This document shows, piece by piece, positions 34,910 through 47,926 of a stretch of 64,000 nucleotides of DNA (positions within the stretch are counted from its first letter, which is position 1; the number at the start of each line of letters is the position of its first letter). The translations under genes and the position numbers were made by a program. The DNA comes from Coprinus comatus (lineage: Eukaryota; Basidiomycota; Agaricomycetes; Agaricales; Agaricaceae): positions 310,001 to 374,000 of the forward strand of contig JAWPGT010000006.1 of NCBI GenBank assembly GCA_034638255.1. The letters are read 5' to 3'. The notes beneath the pieces are model-generated. The model was not told the origin of the DNA and did not search any database. It was given only the letters and a program-made list of their open reading frames with translations.

Positions 34910-36157
34910 TCATCCGGCAGATAAAGAAAGGATCTGAAGTTCTGGATGAGGATAACTTTTACACCAAATGCACGTTAAGACTAACCCAGAAACAGGGCTA
35001 TCCTGTGTAAGAAGTATTCGATGTGAGCGACCGGGTGAAAGATAGGAATTTCCTGCAAATATGCGTTCAACGTTTTCATTCATATTTCCAATTGTAAATA
35101 AGTAGTACCAAGTTGGGGGAGCATAACGGCCTTTGCTCCTTCTTCAAAGCTTCCATATGAACCATCGGATTTGAGAGTTTTAGTTGCAAGTTGACTTGTG
35201 ATTATGATCTGAAAAAACATGATGAGGGTTTAGGACTCAAGCTACTTGTTACCCACGGAAACGTTCCATTGGACGGATATCTTTGTGAGTAACTGTTTGA
35301 TTTGCTCCAGAAGACCTGATCTTGCACGCGGATTTGGAAGAGAAGAAAAAACAAAGGGCATGGAAGCAATAACGAGAAGTGATACCTGCATATAATAGGT
35401 ACGAGTGATACTGTAATTTAATATGGCGTACAAACCTTTGGCATAGATTGCAGTATAGACTGCGCGGAGTATAAGAAGGTCATCATTTCAGTCGTGGTTG
35501 ATATTTTAGTGTAATGTAGGGATTTTGAAAGGGACGCTAAAAGTTATCATTCCGTGAGTTGGGTCTATATCTGTATATTGTGCATGCTCACCTGTCAGGT
35601 GTTCGTACAACTTTGACGGCGGGTTCATGTTTTGACAATCTAATGAAACGATTGGTTAGAAGAGGAATTATCAGTGACACCTTGAGAAATTTGACCAATG
35701 AAAAGGGCTTCATCTCCGGCTTCAAGGATGGAGCGAGTAATGTCAATAGCAATTTGCTCTTTTGGGGACCCAGGTGGACCAGATATTTCCAGTATATGAC
35801 CTCTCAGCAAGCCACCGTGTAACAGTTTGTCGAGTCCTGGCCACCCGGTCGTGAATCTACGTGCGGCAATGACCATATTAGATGCACTCTGTGTTGCGGG
35901 TATATTGGGATGTTGTGTTAGAGGATTCTGAATTTGCTGAAGGATATCACTGGCTTCTTGTATTGTGATATTGAGGCCTGCCATAGCACAATCTTAGTGC
36001 AACGTTGGACTTCTTGTTCTGTAATTTTCAGCTGACCATGACTTAGGGATTCGGCAGATACAGAGATGATGTCCTTCAATGTTTCGTATCCAGCTCTCAG
36101 AAGATTGTCTTTTGTGACTTTTGGAAGCCTCAAGGATAGAATGGGACGCGACGACAT
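34910..36157 (-). CDS. Rad51-family recombinase paralog with degenerate Walker motifs
   Basis: A RecA/Rad51-type paralog (Rad51C/Rad55/Rad57-like) of homologous recombination. The N-terminal helix-hairpin block reads KVTKDNLLRAGYETLKDI, joined over an intron (donor GTCAGC, acceptor GGCAG) to GLNITIQEASDILQQI. The core shows RFTTGWPGLDKLLHGGLLRG and ILEISGPPGSPKEQ (35757-35780). That is the Walker A position, but GKT is replaced by PKE. The Walker B strand reads LLVIASMP, without the usual acidic residue. Later exons give DCQNMNPPSKLYEHL, LHYTKISTTTEMMTFL and IIITSQLATKT. ATP binding is therefore doubtful and a structural role likely. The stop is given at 34912-34910; a last intron could move it to 34816. 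Divergent from the RRM gene with 245 bp between starts. Confidence 0.75.
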
Positions 36158-36402
36158 CAGAGTTGTGGCACATGATGAAGTAATGAGGCACATGTGACTG
36201 AAACGCGAACATAGGCGTGGGAAGATGGAACAAGTATGTCGTCACTGGTTTTGAGGTGAACGCATATAATACTTTGAGGTGCTTGGCCAATATGCGCCGG
36301 GCCTTTCTTGCTTACCTCTCTCTGCTTTGAAGTATCCCCACCCAAACATATACTCGCCTAATTTCTTGCTCTCCTTCTCTGCACGCGATCCCTTTCATCA
36401 TC

Positions 36403-38123
36403 ATGTCCTCTGCCTCTGGAATCGACAACATTCTGCCCATTCCGAGGCGGTCCGCTCATTCAGTAAGAGTTGATAATGTCAACAAAAACAGTATGTATTA
36501 TTGCATATATTGTATATATGCTCATTAAATGCGCATTGATAGACGCAAGCGAGGTTGTGTCGCTTTTCAGTGCTCTCGTCGGTAAGATTATGTTTTGAAC
36601 CTATGGGCTAAAATATGCATGCATTTATCCGTCTACAGGACAAATTCGCAACTTCCAGGAGATTAAAGATGCGGTAGGCACTCACCTGGAAATCACCTTT
36701 CTTACCCGCGAAGCAGCCTCGTAAGTGATCATCCTAGCGAACTCGGAAAATTCTCTCAATTATATCTCAGCAAAGCTCTTTGTATGACTGGCTATAACTG
36801 CGGTGGCGTTTTTCTGTGAATATATGTCCTATTCCTTGTCAAAGAAGGCGTGACTGAAAATTACTTGTTAGTGCTGTAACCCCGATAACAATTACTCCCC
36901 CGCCTTCTCGAATGCGATCAACTTCGGACGACAGAAGAAATCTTTATGTGCTTGGGTTGCCTTTTGCTTTGACAAAGTAAATCTATACTTGTGTTTTTGG
37001 TATTAATGGTCTGATTAATTATTTTTGAAACAGGAATGAATTTGCAGCAGTGTTTTCTCGTTATGGGACAGTTGCTCATTGTGTCATATTAGCAACAGTG
37101 GACAACTCCTCTCGTCGTCGAGGCTTCATAGTGATGTCTACTCACGAGGAAGCCAAGCTTGCTATGTCGGAACTGACTCGCACTCAAATCAAGTGTGTAC
37201 AAGACTATCATGAGTTAATCCATGCTCTAAATATCCGGTAGAGGACATACAATTGACGTATCCTGGGCTGTCGTGCAACGTTCACAAGGTTATGATCATT
37301 TTTATGCTAAATTAAATCTCTCTAACAAGCTCCAGGCTTTCTTGATGGCGGAGATCGGGCAATGCTTCTGGACTCGCGCAGCGCGCAGGTTCCCTCGCGA
37401 AGTGACACTCATAGCCGGCCTCCTTCGGAAACCCCAGAACCAACTTTTGAACCCGTAGACTCAGGACTCGGTTCTTATGTCTCCAGCCCAGAGCCAACGA
37501 ACACTCTGCTTGTGACTAAGCTCCCTGCTATTCTCTTTTCTCAGATGCATGACTTTGAACCGCTGTTTTATCCTTTCGGAAATATCAAGAAACTTCAAGT
37601 TGTAGGATCTGGCTTAAATGGTACTCTCTCTGTATTGGTGCAATATCTGTCTACTTTGTCTGCTAAGGATGCCCGAGATGCAATTCATGGGCAAAATTAT
37701 GCTAACTCCCGGGTAGATGTTGAATTTGTTCGTTTGGCCAACCCTTTGGACTTGGTTCAAAACTCCCGCACAAATACTCCCCTGGATGTGTCTAACACCT
37801 TCAACCTACCTTCTCAGACGATTTCAGGATCTACCGACTTTTATCGACTCTTTAAAGGCACAGAGGTACCACCAAATGTTTCTGATATGACTTTCATGCA
37901 TGAACGACCAATACATGCGACACCACCTTTTGCCCACCACGAACGAAGCAGCTCTCGATCCTCAAGGTGAGCGGTGATTAGGGCCGACGTGGTACTTAGA
38001 GATTGATGTGTCCTATCCAGATGGAGCTCTGATACCAACTTCCGGGCGCAAGTGCCCGCTGATCAGCTTTCCCGTACAAATGGATTTCTCCCGAACAACC
38101 ATTACCAGAATCTTCTTGCTTGA
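36403..38123 (+). CDS. multi-RRM RNA-binding protein
   Basis: A multi-exon gene with at least three RNA recognition motifs. RRM1 begins HSVRVDNVNKN and runs to FLAVTPI. RRM2 is the best preserved, NLYVLGLPFALTKNEF with the RNP1-like SSRRRGFIVM. RRM3 starts NTLLVTKLPAIL and includes FGNIKKLQVV. A Ser/Pro-rich linker separates RRM2 and RRM3, and a disordered Ser/Arg tail follows. The last intron (donor GTGAGC after HHERSSSRSS) was preferred over reading into an immediate TGA, because the downstream exon stays open to 38123. The domain order is typical of fungal post-transcriptional regulators, but I cannot name an ortholog. Shares a short divergent promoter with the Rad51-like gene. Confidence 0.78.
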
Positions 38124-38367
38124 ATGTTTCGATGCAGGTCCGGCCCGTTACTCTTCTGCTGTTCTTGTTTTGCTCCTGAGTCTCGACGCGCGCTGCCTTT
38201 TCTCGTAAGACCGACCAAATGAGCTACACCCCACATTGTTCCATAAATAGATTTGTTTAGGATAAACAAAAAATGTTATGTTTTTATGTCACAACTCGGC
38301 ATTACCATCATAAGGAACTTGGACCACTACCACCACTACACTCTTTCACCCCAAACACTCTTTACTA

Positions 38368-40035
38368 ATGTACCGTCCGCTTGTCCTCTGGACCTCTCTT
38401 TTATTGGCTTCCCTGGCCGGAACAGCCAGTGCTACAGCTTGGTGGGTCCGAAGGTCTTTTACCTCTTTCCCACAGTCGTTTATCAGCCCTTCAGCAATGC
38501 TACCTCTCTCTGCCCTTCGTTTGCACCCTGTTGTAGTGAACACGGATTCTGCGGAACGGACCAGGTGAGTTTCTGGGGCCTCGGCCTTTCAGGAACAGGA
38601 ACATAAATGCTAATCAAATTCAAGTTCTGTCTTGGTGGATGTAATCCATTCGCGTCAAACTCCATTGATTCGTGCCGCCCCGAGCCCAAATGCAAGGATG
38701 CTACTGTATGCTGTTTAATATACATGTATGCGCCTCAATCTCAGTCTGTTTGTAGTACAAATTCACCGACAACTCGCGCGTCTTGTCCAACTCCACATTC
38801 TTCGACGGCAATGTCACCGAATACGACTGGGTTGTCGAGGGAGGAAATATCATGAACACCAATACGGATGGCGGAGAACTCGCCATGATCCTTACTCGGG
38901 AGAATGGGGGTACAAAGTTGTCTTCCACCCGCTATGTTCACTACGGAACTATCACTGCTCGACGTTTGTGTTTCCTCTGCATTTAGTGTCTTCTATGTGC
39001 TCAATTTTATCCTAGTCAAGACGGGCCGATGGGGAGGTGTTGTTACCGCCTTCATCACCATGAGCGACGTAAAGGACGAGATTGATTGGGAATTCCCTGG
39101 TGCTCAGACTTCCGAGGCGCAGTCCAACTACTTCTGGCAGGGTGTCATCCGTGCGTTTTTTGTGAATTGTATCACATCACAAAGTTGACTTTGCCTGATT
39201 GTTTAGCCGATGGCCCTACCCATGGCGATACTACAAAAGACCTATCAGACACGTTCAGCAATTATCATGACTACACGGTAACTCGTCTGATACTTGTTTG
39301 GCTTCTTCCTCCTGACATGGCTACATAGATTGACTGGCAACCTGAAACTCTCACCTTCTTGATTGATAATAAAGTTGTCCGTACGGTCCGAAAGTCTGAA
39401 ACCGTCAATAGCGCAACCGGTATTGCTGAATACCCGAACACTCCTTCGCGTGTCCAACTCTCGTATGTATCTGAGTTCTAAACTCACTCTGTTTTTGGTA
39501 TTGATGGCTCGCAATAACTTAGCCTTTGGCCCGCCGGTATCGAGAGCTCAGCACCTGGAACCGTCCAATGGGCAGGGGGCATGATCAACTGGGATGATGC
39601 TGACTATAAAGCTGCTGGTACGCCCCTAAATTTATCATTCATAAATACAACATCACTTACCCTTTCCCAGGTCAATTCTATGCTCTTGTCAAATCTGTTA
39701 CGATCAAATGTGCTGATATCTTGGCTCATGATGCCAACTCTACCTCCTATGTCTACCAAAACTCTTCATCCGGTTCTGCCCTTCCCTCTGTTGTAATGAG
39801 CAACCGTTCTACCCTATTGAACGCCGCCAGTCCTATTGTTGGCGTTTCTGGAATGCAAGGAACTATCGTCGCAATCATCACTATGTTCCTTGCCTTTGGC
39901 TCACCTCTTCTAAGTTACTTTCATGCTATATGTTGTCCATACACTGCACAAAGTATAGGTGTAACTTGGTGTCCATTCCTTTATTGTTTATGTTATTTTT
40001 GTTATTGTAATGTTTATGTGCAATATTACGTTTGA
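38368..40035 (+). CDS. GH16 chitin-glucan transglycosylase (Crh1/Utr2-like), probable GPI protein
   Basis: Crh-family cell-wall enzymes link chitin to beta-glucan. A 23-residue signal peptide (LVLWTSLLLASLAGTASA) is followed by a Cys-rich, chitin-binding-like region (CNATSLCPSFAPCCSEHGFCGT, CLGGCNPF). The GH16 domain has the catalytic DEIDWEFPGA (two Glu in E-x-D-x-E), then NYFWQG, HDYTIDWQPETLTFLIDNKVVRT and YPNTPSRVQLSLWPAG, all Crh hallmarks. A Ser/Asn-rich stretch and a hydrophobic segment (GTIVAIITMFLAFG) near the end fit a GPI signal. The open frame continues another 40 unusual Cys- and Tyr-rich residues to 40035, so the true C-terminus is uncertain. Convergent with the large UNC80-like gene across 95 bp. 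Confidence 0.87.
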
Positions 40036-40130
40036 TTTGTTATGGAGAACAAGGTCAAAATAAGGTGGTGAATAGAATACAGTAGAATATTTACAAAGTT
40101 GAAAAGCAATATGAAAACACATCAGTCTCT

Positions 40131-43100
40131 TCAACTAACTAGAGTAGTAGGTGCAGGTTCCATGAAAACATTTTCATCCTCTATGATTCCTCCCGGTGAG
40201 CTGTTCTTCAATATCTCCTCAAACTCCTCTTCAAGTTGCTTCATTTCACCTAAAACAGCTTCCAATGCCGATCTACGCGTCCATGTTGCGATAGAAACCT
40301 CTTCGCTTCCCACTTCTACCGCCGCAGTCCCTGTTCCGGATCCAAGCCCTGCCATCCCGACATTGAGAGCAGGGACAGGCAACAAAGTATCATATCCCAT
40401 AAACATTTGTACTGTTCGTATCCTACGATATGTAGCCCGGATCAATTGTGGAGACTTGATTTTGGTAGATTGTGCCATCAGTCTGATGTTACTTACCCCC
40501 ATACTGCCACCACCACTCGGTGACAACGGAGGTGCATTTAAAGCCGATGGAGATATAGGTCCTAAATGAACTATTATTGGTGCTAATCCATGACCATTTC
40601 CATTTCCCGTTCCATCAGCTCTTATATATGCTCCTCTTTCTCTTTCACCATGTTTTGGTGTCGAAGGTGCAGTGGTAGTTGGTGAAACATATTGATAACC
40701 CGGAAGTCGATGTTGAAGTTCACCTCCAGAAGTTGAATGTGGTATTTCTAGAGATGTAGGTCGACTATTGGTATTGATATTTCCGGGACCAAGATGGATG
40801 GAGGGTATAGATAAATCATGTAACATTGAAGGAGAACGACTCATATGAGGAGATGAATCAGGAGATGATGGATATAATAAGGCGGATCGTCTACGTTTTG
40901 TGAAAACAGATGTTGAAACACGTCGGCTCGTACGACTCATCATACTTGTGTTTGGTGAAGCAAATGGGCTTCCAATACCACCATGACGTTGAGGGGTTCG
41001 TAGTTCTTGATCTAAAGCAACAACTTTTTCTACTGTGAAAAGTCGGAGTTGAAGCCTGAGAGGTGACCGGTAAGCACATAAGAATTCTAATGTCGACCAT
41101 AAGGCATAATCAATCACTCTCGGACGTGCAGGAGGCATGGTCATGCTTGCACCCATTGCACTCGATTGTCCCGGAAGATCGAAGAATGAGGAGAATTGAC
41201 CGCTACGATCCATTTGACCACTAGCTCGAGGTGAAATAGTTGGAGAAGGGACTGGAGAATAGTCATTGAAACTTGGACTGTAAAGGGCAAATTTGGCATT
41301 TCCATCAATTAAAACAGATCTCAAGAAAGCCGAAAGACGATGCCAAAGGTCGGGTAATGTGTTTGATATCTCCAGTTCTGCGCGTATAACAATAATTTTG
41401 ATGATTTGAAGAGCAGTGATGAATGTTGGTAGATGCATTTGCCATTGTTTTCCTTCCCGGTTACGTTTCTCTTGTGACTTGGATCGTGCGAGAGAAAGAG
41501 CATCGGAAGCTCGAAAACTTCGTTGACAAGCTGTCATAGCGTAGAAAAGTAATCGAATCCATGAGTTGGTTAAATGTGTTTGGTGTGAGGTTTCCGATCG
41601 ACCACTTTCTGACGCTAACTGATCCGAGGTTTTAAGCGTTAATGAAAAAGGGAGTACAACCTTGGAAAGAAAATAGAATGTCGGTCGACGCTTTTCTAGT
41701 TCTCCCATAATATCTGCACCTTGAAGAAACACAGTTTCCACTAATAGGGATACCAATACTGGCCGGGATCGCAGATTTGTTGTTTCTGCACCCAATGTTT
41801 CGCAAGCTTCTAATCCGGCTGAACAGAGTTCATGGACGACGAGTCGAGCAAATGCACGATCTTGGTTGTATAATGGAAGAGAAGTCACTGTATTTATGGT
41901 TTCAAAAACGGATGTGAAATCCAAAGTAGTGATTTGGGTGCGAACGATGGGGGCAAGTTGTTGGAGGAAAGCGATTACATATTTTGATTTTGAAAACTCC
42001 TCGCGTAAGATAACGAGTTTCGACAAGTCCGCAAAGAAAGTTGACAAGGGTACACCCATTTCCGTAGGCACGTCCTTGATAATCAATTTAGCGATTTCAA
42101 GAGCTTGACGAAACATAGGAGGTGGTATAAAGCTTCCTGCATCACCCATAGCCGTAAGAGCGAATAAGAAATCCATTCTTATTATGTTGGGATTACTTGT
42201 ATTCTTGTTTTTCTCTTTCTCTGAAGAATCGGCTGTATCATTGCTGAATGTACTGGTGACATCACTGTCGGTCGGACGGCTACTGGTACTTGTCTTTGAA
42301 AAAGGTTTGAGAAGAATATTGCAGAGAGAATCTAGTCCGGCTTGAAGAGTTTCTCTCGCCTGCTTTGATGCATGAAAAAGATGGGGTGAGAGGTATCGGA
42401 ATAAGTGCATGAAATATTGTGCTCGAATGATTGATGGATCCAGGGCAATGATAGTGAGGAATAATTTAACGAAATCCTCCATCCTCAAACGCGAATTTTC
42501 GTAGTGATCGGGGACTTCGAAGAATATTTGACCATTTGTCTGTGCCTCTCCACGACGAATAGCTGATAGGAATGTTTGTGGTTTATCTTCAGCAGCATGA
42601 AACAGCAAGGCTTCTTTTTCTTGAGATTGATTAATATTATGTATCCCAGCTGGATCCAAATCTGAAGGTGCAACTCCGGTACGCAATGAATAGAAGATAT
42701 CATATATCCTTGCCGCATACTCTTTCACGTCCACATCCGGTAAAGCAGCGATATGCGCGAGAACATCCAAGCTTTGGAACAGAAATACTTCACGATGCAA
42801 AGCATAGAAACGATAAACTGCGTATTCAATCGCAAGTTTGATATCGATCCGTTCCACTGATTCTGCATAGATTCTAGTCAACGCAGGCATGAACAATGCA
42901 TAACCGCCACTGGATATGAAAAGTCGTCGGAAACGAGCACTTGCAACCATATATGCTAATCAAACAAAAGATATATTCGTTATTTTGGTGATCACAAGAC
43001 AAGAAAAGAAAAGACACACCGATTAAGACATGCCCGACAATACCAATATCATCCCCATGAGCAAGTAAAATCCTATTCAACCCATCCATAAACCTAGCCA

Positions 43101-46100
43101 TTTCCTCACGATCATTTGAATTCCTTGACATGCATCTGAACATTTGTGCCACCAAAGTAATATAACTCCTCGCAAGCGCAAGTGAAAGCACCTTCAAGAC
43201 CGCCAAAGTCCTTTCATCACCATTTTCCATAAATCTTCCAATTTTACTATTAGGTATAAAATCTCCCAATTCCAACTCCAACTTATGCGATCCTCCTTCT
43301 CCGAGGTCAAAATTTGCATCTAACATAGGAATTTCAAACCTAGGCATTGACTTTCTAACCAAAACCACATCATGTGAATTTTTCTTCAACATATCCACAA
43401 ACAGGTTGTTTTGTGATATCCGGATCATGGTTACTGCTACCAATTTTGGGTTCAATGGTTCGAATGGATTAACCCTTCTATTCTTAACTGCCAAACCCTT
43501 CGGGAACATCGGTCCCGTGGGTGCTCCCGCTTGATGGTCAAACCAAAAAGTACCGTATGGGATTAAGAATTGTTCCATCTTAGTCTTCTTGATCTCTTTT
43601 ACAGTCATATTTCCAACGTAGGTCGCAACTTGAGCCATGATAGGAACCGTCAAGGCAAAGTCTTGCAATGCACCGGCCGCATCCGTTTGTCTAGCGGTGT
43701 ACTTTAGAAAGCCTGCCAAATTGTTGAATATAGCATGCGTCATGGGTGGGGGAAGGAAATGTCGAGTATGTAAAACCGCAGTAAGAACGTTGATAGCTGC
43801 TGGAAGGTCCTTTTGATCACCACAGAAAAGGTCCAATATAGGTCGTAACAGAAGACCAGGATCACTTTTCATCACTTCCATCAAGGTGTTGCGAGCTGCG
43901 GAAGCCACAGCATAATTTGAATCATGTACAAGTTGTGCAAGCATTTTGAAGATTGGGGATAATGAAGGTACAAAAACTGGTCGACGCTTGGCATATGTTG
44001 GTCCACCAGAACTGGAATTTCTCCGCAAAAGCTCAGTCTCTTCCAATTTATTATTGGAGGCGGAGGCAGATGGTGTGACAGGGTGTAGCTGGTTTATAGC
44101 AGCGGTCGGTGTAAACGATCGTGGGGATGTGGGATTGTTTATGGGCAACACAGAGTTCGAATGTCCGGTAGCCATGTCGCGTACTTGATCAAGTCGCTCA
44201 ACTTGGTTCACGGGTAATAATGAGACGGGGGTCCGAATCCATTCATCTTTCTGATCAGGAGGTTTGTCATCATCCACCCATCCAATCTCTGCCAATTGCT
44301 TTCTAAGTTCCAGGGGAATGGTATCCCTGGCTTTTGAAGCTGCGTTATCGCTGTGAACGTAACTTGACGATCCCATATCCGTTGGAACGAAGGGAAGAGG
44401 AGCTCGGGCGAGTTTGAAAGGGCGATGATTACGATCTACCAAGACATTTTGCGACATGAGTTGAAATCTCCAATGAATAATAATGTTAATCCTCCGAATT
44501 GCTTCAAGTCGCGTGATGTCATCCGAGCTGCACAGTCCCGATGAATCTATAAACTTCTGTTCTTAATGAGGTATTATACAACTCACCTTCGCATGTCAAT
44601 TTCGATCATTGCTCTGAAATCTAACTCCGTCTTCTCAGCGCATTGCATAATCAAGAAGCAAGCCTAGCATTCATACTGATCAGCACACACGTCGTATAAA
44701 AATGATGTTTTCTACTTACAAGGGGCATGACTCCTTCCCATTGCTCATCTCTCAATACCTGATACCACATGATTGGCCCAATGCGATGGTAATCCGCAGA
44801 AGTGAGCAATGACGAAATCGTTACAAGAAGTTTCAAAACCCGCTGTATGAAGCCTTCACTTAATGATCCGATGAATTTGAGTGTTTGGTCAAGCTTATCA
44901 GTTATCTGCAGCTGCTCTTTTTGTGTTTCATCACTAGGAGCTGAGGTTATTGATGAAGAAGGTATGATAACAAAGGTTTTGCGCTGCAATTTGTAAAGTT
45001 CAGTAAGCACTAGGATGAATTTATGCGAAGGTAAGATAATATGTCACCTTGTGCGTTGTACCCACGTTTCCTCGAGTCAAAATATACAAGCTCTGAAGCT
45101 CATCGGTCCGTTTAATGGTTTCTTCATCATAGGCTTTCTCGTGCTCCAGGTCATCAAAGTGAGCTTCAAACCATTTCATGACATTGGGAAGCCAGGTCGC
45201 ACTGACAAACGGTTCAGCTTATGAAGATAAGTCGACAGTTGTGGCAACGTACGTTTTTAACGACCGTGTTAACAGCCTAATTTCGCGGAATAATATACAC
45301 AGCATCATTCGTTGTGTAGGAGGCAAAGGCGCTATCCTTTCCTGTTAGTAAAGTCATCAGAATAGTGTCAGAAACATGGTTAAAACTAAACACACCTTTG
45401 TTTCGATAAGAATACCGAGCCTAGTTTCGAGTCCTATTGCAAACTTCAACAAGATCACACTTGCAGCGTCATTTGACTAAAAATATATTTGTCAGATTCA
45501 TTTCCACGAAACTGTTAACATTGTGACCAACCTTTGAATTCATCCCCTTATTTCTTCTCTCCTCTTTCAATTTCTGAATCAACTCCATCAGTAACGCCAG
45601 CTGACCCAACCTAACATCTGCCCACAGCATACCATCACTTTCGTCACCCTTGTCTCCTGGGCCTCCTACATCACTCATCAACGCAACGCTTATCATCTCA
45701 GCATCTCTTACCCATAAATTATCCACGAACGTGTTCAAGGCATGAAGTACACATAGATGATTTGCTACAGTTACTTCTTTGTTCGAGGCTGCACATGAGA
45801 ATACTGGCTTGAAGAATATTGGAGGGAAAAGGCGGGATATAGTACTCAGAAGGGTGGACAGCGGGTTATTAGGAATGGGAGGTGGGTCTTGTACAAGTCG
45901 TTCAGTGAGATGAGGAAACACAAAGGTAATGACGGGTTTGCGAACAGAATCTGGAGTATGATTTATAATGTTGGAGAACATGTTAGCAATGACCGCCCAG
46001 TCGGCAGTTGTTACCTGTAAACCTGTTTAGCTGGAGGGTGTGTAAGGGAAAGAGCAATAACTCACTGTATGCTTGGTCATTTCCTCAAATGCCACACGCC

Positions 46101-47926
46101 ACTCTTTAGATGCGTCGTTGGTACACCACTTGATGAGAATAGAACTAGCCCAGCGCGTCGTATCGTTTATTTCTTCTTGGCACAATATCTTCACAACTAG
46201 TTTTGCTATGGAAACTTTGGCATCCGTTGAGCGCTTGTTAGTGATAGATCCAGCTTCAGGAATAATCAGCCTGTCAAGTAGCTGAACAATCTGGTTGACT
46301 AGCCTGGGTCGAAAGCCTTGTTTTAGATCATTTCCCGTGATCAATACTTGCATTGCATCACAAAAATACATCAGCCTTGAAGCGCATATAGCCTGCTTTA
46401 TAGGTGTTATATCCTTGAATTGGAGCCAATATTCCTGTGACAGATATATAGGCATTGTGTTGTATAACAGACCGAAAGACATACCCCAAGAGCATTTTGT
46501 AAGAGCCATAACACGGCATCTTGTGAGCACATCTGAAGACATCGTGCAAGTGACTCGGAGATAATCAATTTTCGAATGTCATCAGAGTCATTTTCCGACC
46601 AGGATGCATCGTACTCTTCTTCGAGAGCGTCCTCGTGAACGGGCCCGGAGGATAAATGCATTATCATGGCTTTTATGTAGTTGACGTCCGCACTCCCTTG
46701 TTCTTCGCTGGCGATAAACGGTAGCAACGAAAAAAGACCGTTGCTCACGGAATGGATGGTATCTGGTGAAAGCAGGATGTGATTGTTTTCATTTGGAGAA
46801 GTCAGGTTCCATAGTGAAGATAAGATCCGACTGCGTAGGGAAGATGGAGGTAGTAGTGCTGCCTTTGTACACCACAGGCATCTCTCTGCAGTCGCTAGCT
46901 GACAAGATAAATGTCAATGGACGACTACGAGAATACAAGGATATGTACCTCATTTGCAGGCAGCCAGGTCTTGACTAACAAATCATAAGCATCGACAGCT
47001 AAATGACGTTCCTCTTCTACTTGCGCCGAAAATTCTGTGCCTAGGAAAGGCATGAGCAAAGCGGCTAGAACCAGGCTCTCATGTGGCAGATAAACGGATC
47101 GAAGCGCCGCCGAAAGGGTCCCAGAAGCCTGCCATAGAACACCGTGTAAATATCTGACAGATGGAACAGTAGATTGTATGGTTCCGTATGTTCCTGGGGA
47201 CTGTCCCTGATCTGATTTTTTCGTACTCAAATTTGGAGTTGAACTAGAATTGGAAGTACTAGCGGAGGCATTGGTTCTGAATTGCATTTGTCTCGATGAT
47301 GCTCCTGTAGCCGTAGCATCACGCTCGTGCTTGGTTTTGGCTTGAGGTTCGATGAAGCGAGTTGCCCAGCATGCCTTCAGTATTTCTTCTGAGAATCTGG
47401 TATTCTCGTCTACAGCCGCTTCGCGCACGTGGTCAACGACATGTCGGAAGCCCAGCTTTGCAGCAAATCGAGAGGGTTTTGGGGTTTGAGAGCGAGACGG
47501 GGGGCGAGGAAATGATGTAGTAGAAGCTGCAGCAGAAGGAGGTTGTTGGGAAGAAGGTTGCTGAGGAATAGGAGGCGAGGTAGATTGACCTGCAGCTAAG
47601 ATGACATGTTGGCGTATATTCTCCCATCGTGCCTGTGTTGTTGAGGCTATTGAGTCTGGGGAAGCGCTTCGCGCAATTGAAGAACCTAGAAAGGGAAGGT
47701 TTCTGCGAAAATCCTTCGGGGAGGTGGGCAAATCCTGGGCAGCCTGACTCGAGGAGAGTTCGGGATCTCCGGGCGTGAAGTTTGAGTTGTTGTCTGAGAA
47801 ATCAGGCTGGGTGTTATGTTTCTGGCTATCAAAAGTCTTGAATGGCAAACGACGAGGAACTGGCTTCTTTATTTCAAAGCCATGGTTGGACGACATGCAG
47901 GACTTAATCCAAGTTACATTACTCAT
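40131..47926 (-). CDS. very large helical-repeat protein, UNC80-like
   Basis: One long gene with about ten exons encoding roughly 2,200-2,300 residues. I see no enzyme motif. The N-terminal 170 residues are Ser/Pro-rich and disordered, then alpha-helical HEAT/armadillo-like sequence dominates, e.g. SRFAAKLGFRHVVDHVREAAVDENTRF and RYLHGVLWQASGTLSAALRSVYL. Middle exons include WYQVLRDEQWEGVMPL and AEKTELDFRAMIEIDM. A conserved part follows: FMDGLNRILLAHGDDIGIVGHVLI, then RFRRLFISSGGYALFMPALTRIYAES. A Ser-rich tail ends with coiled-coil MKQLEEEFEEILKN. My best guess is the fungal counterpart of UNC80, the NALCN channel scaffold, which could pair with Cch1-type channels; this is memory-based and unproven. 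The start is the first Met (47926); M11 is an alternative. Confidence 0.6.
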
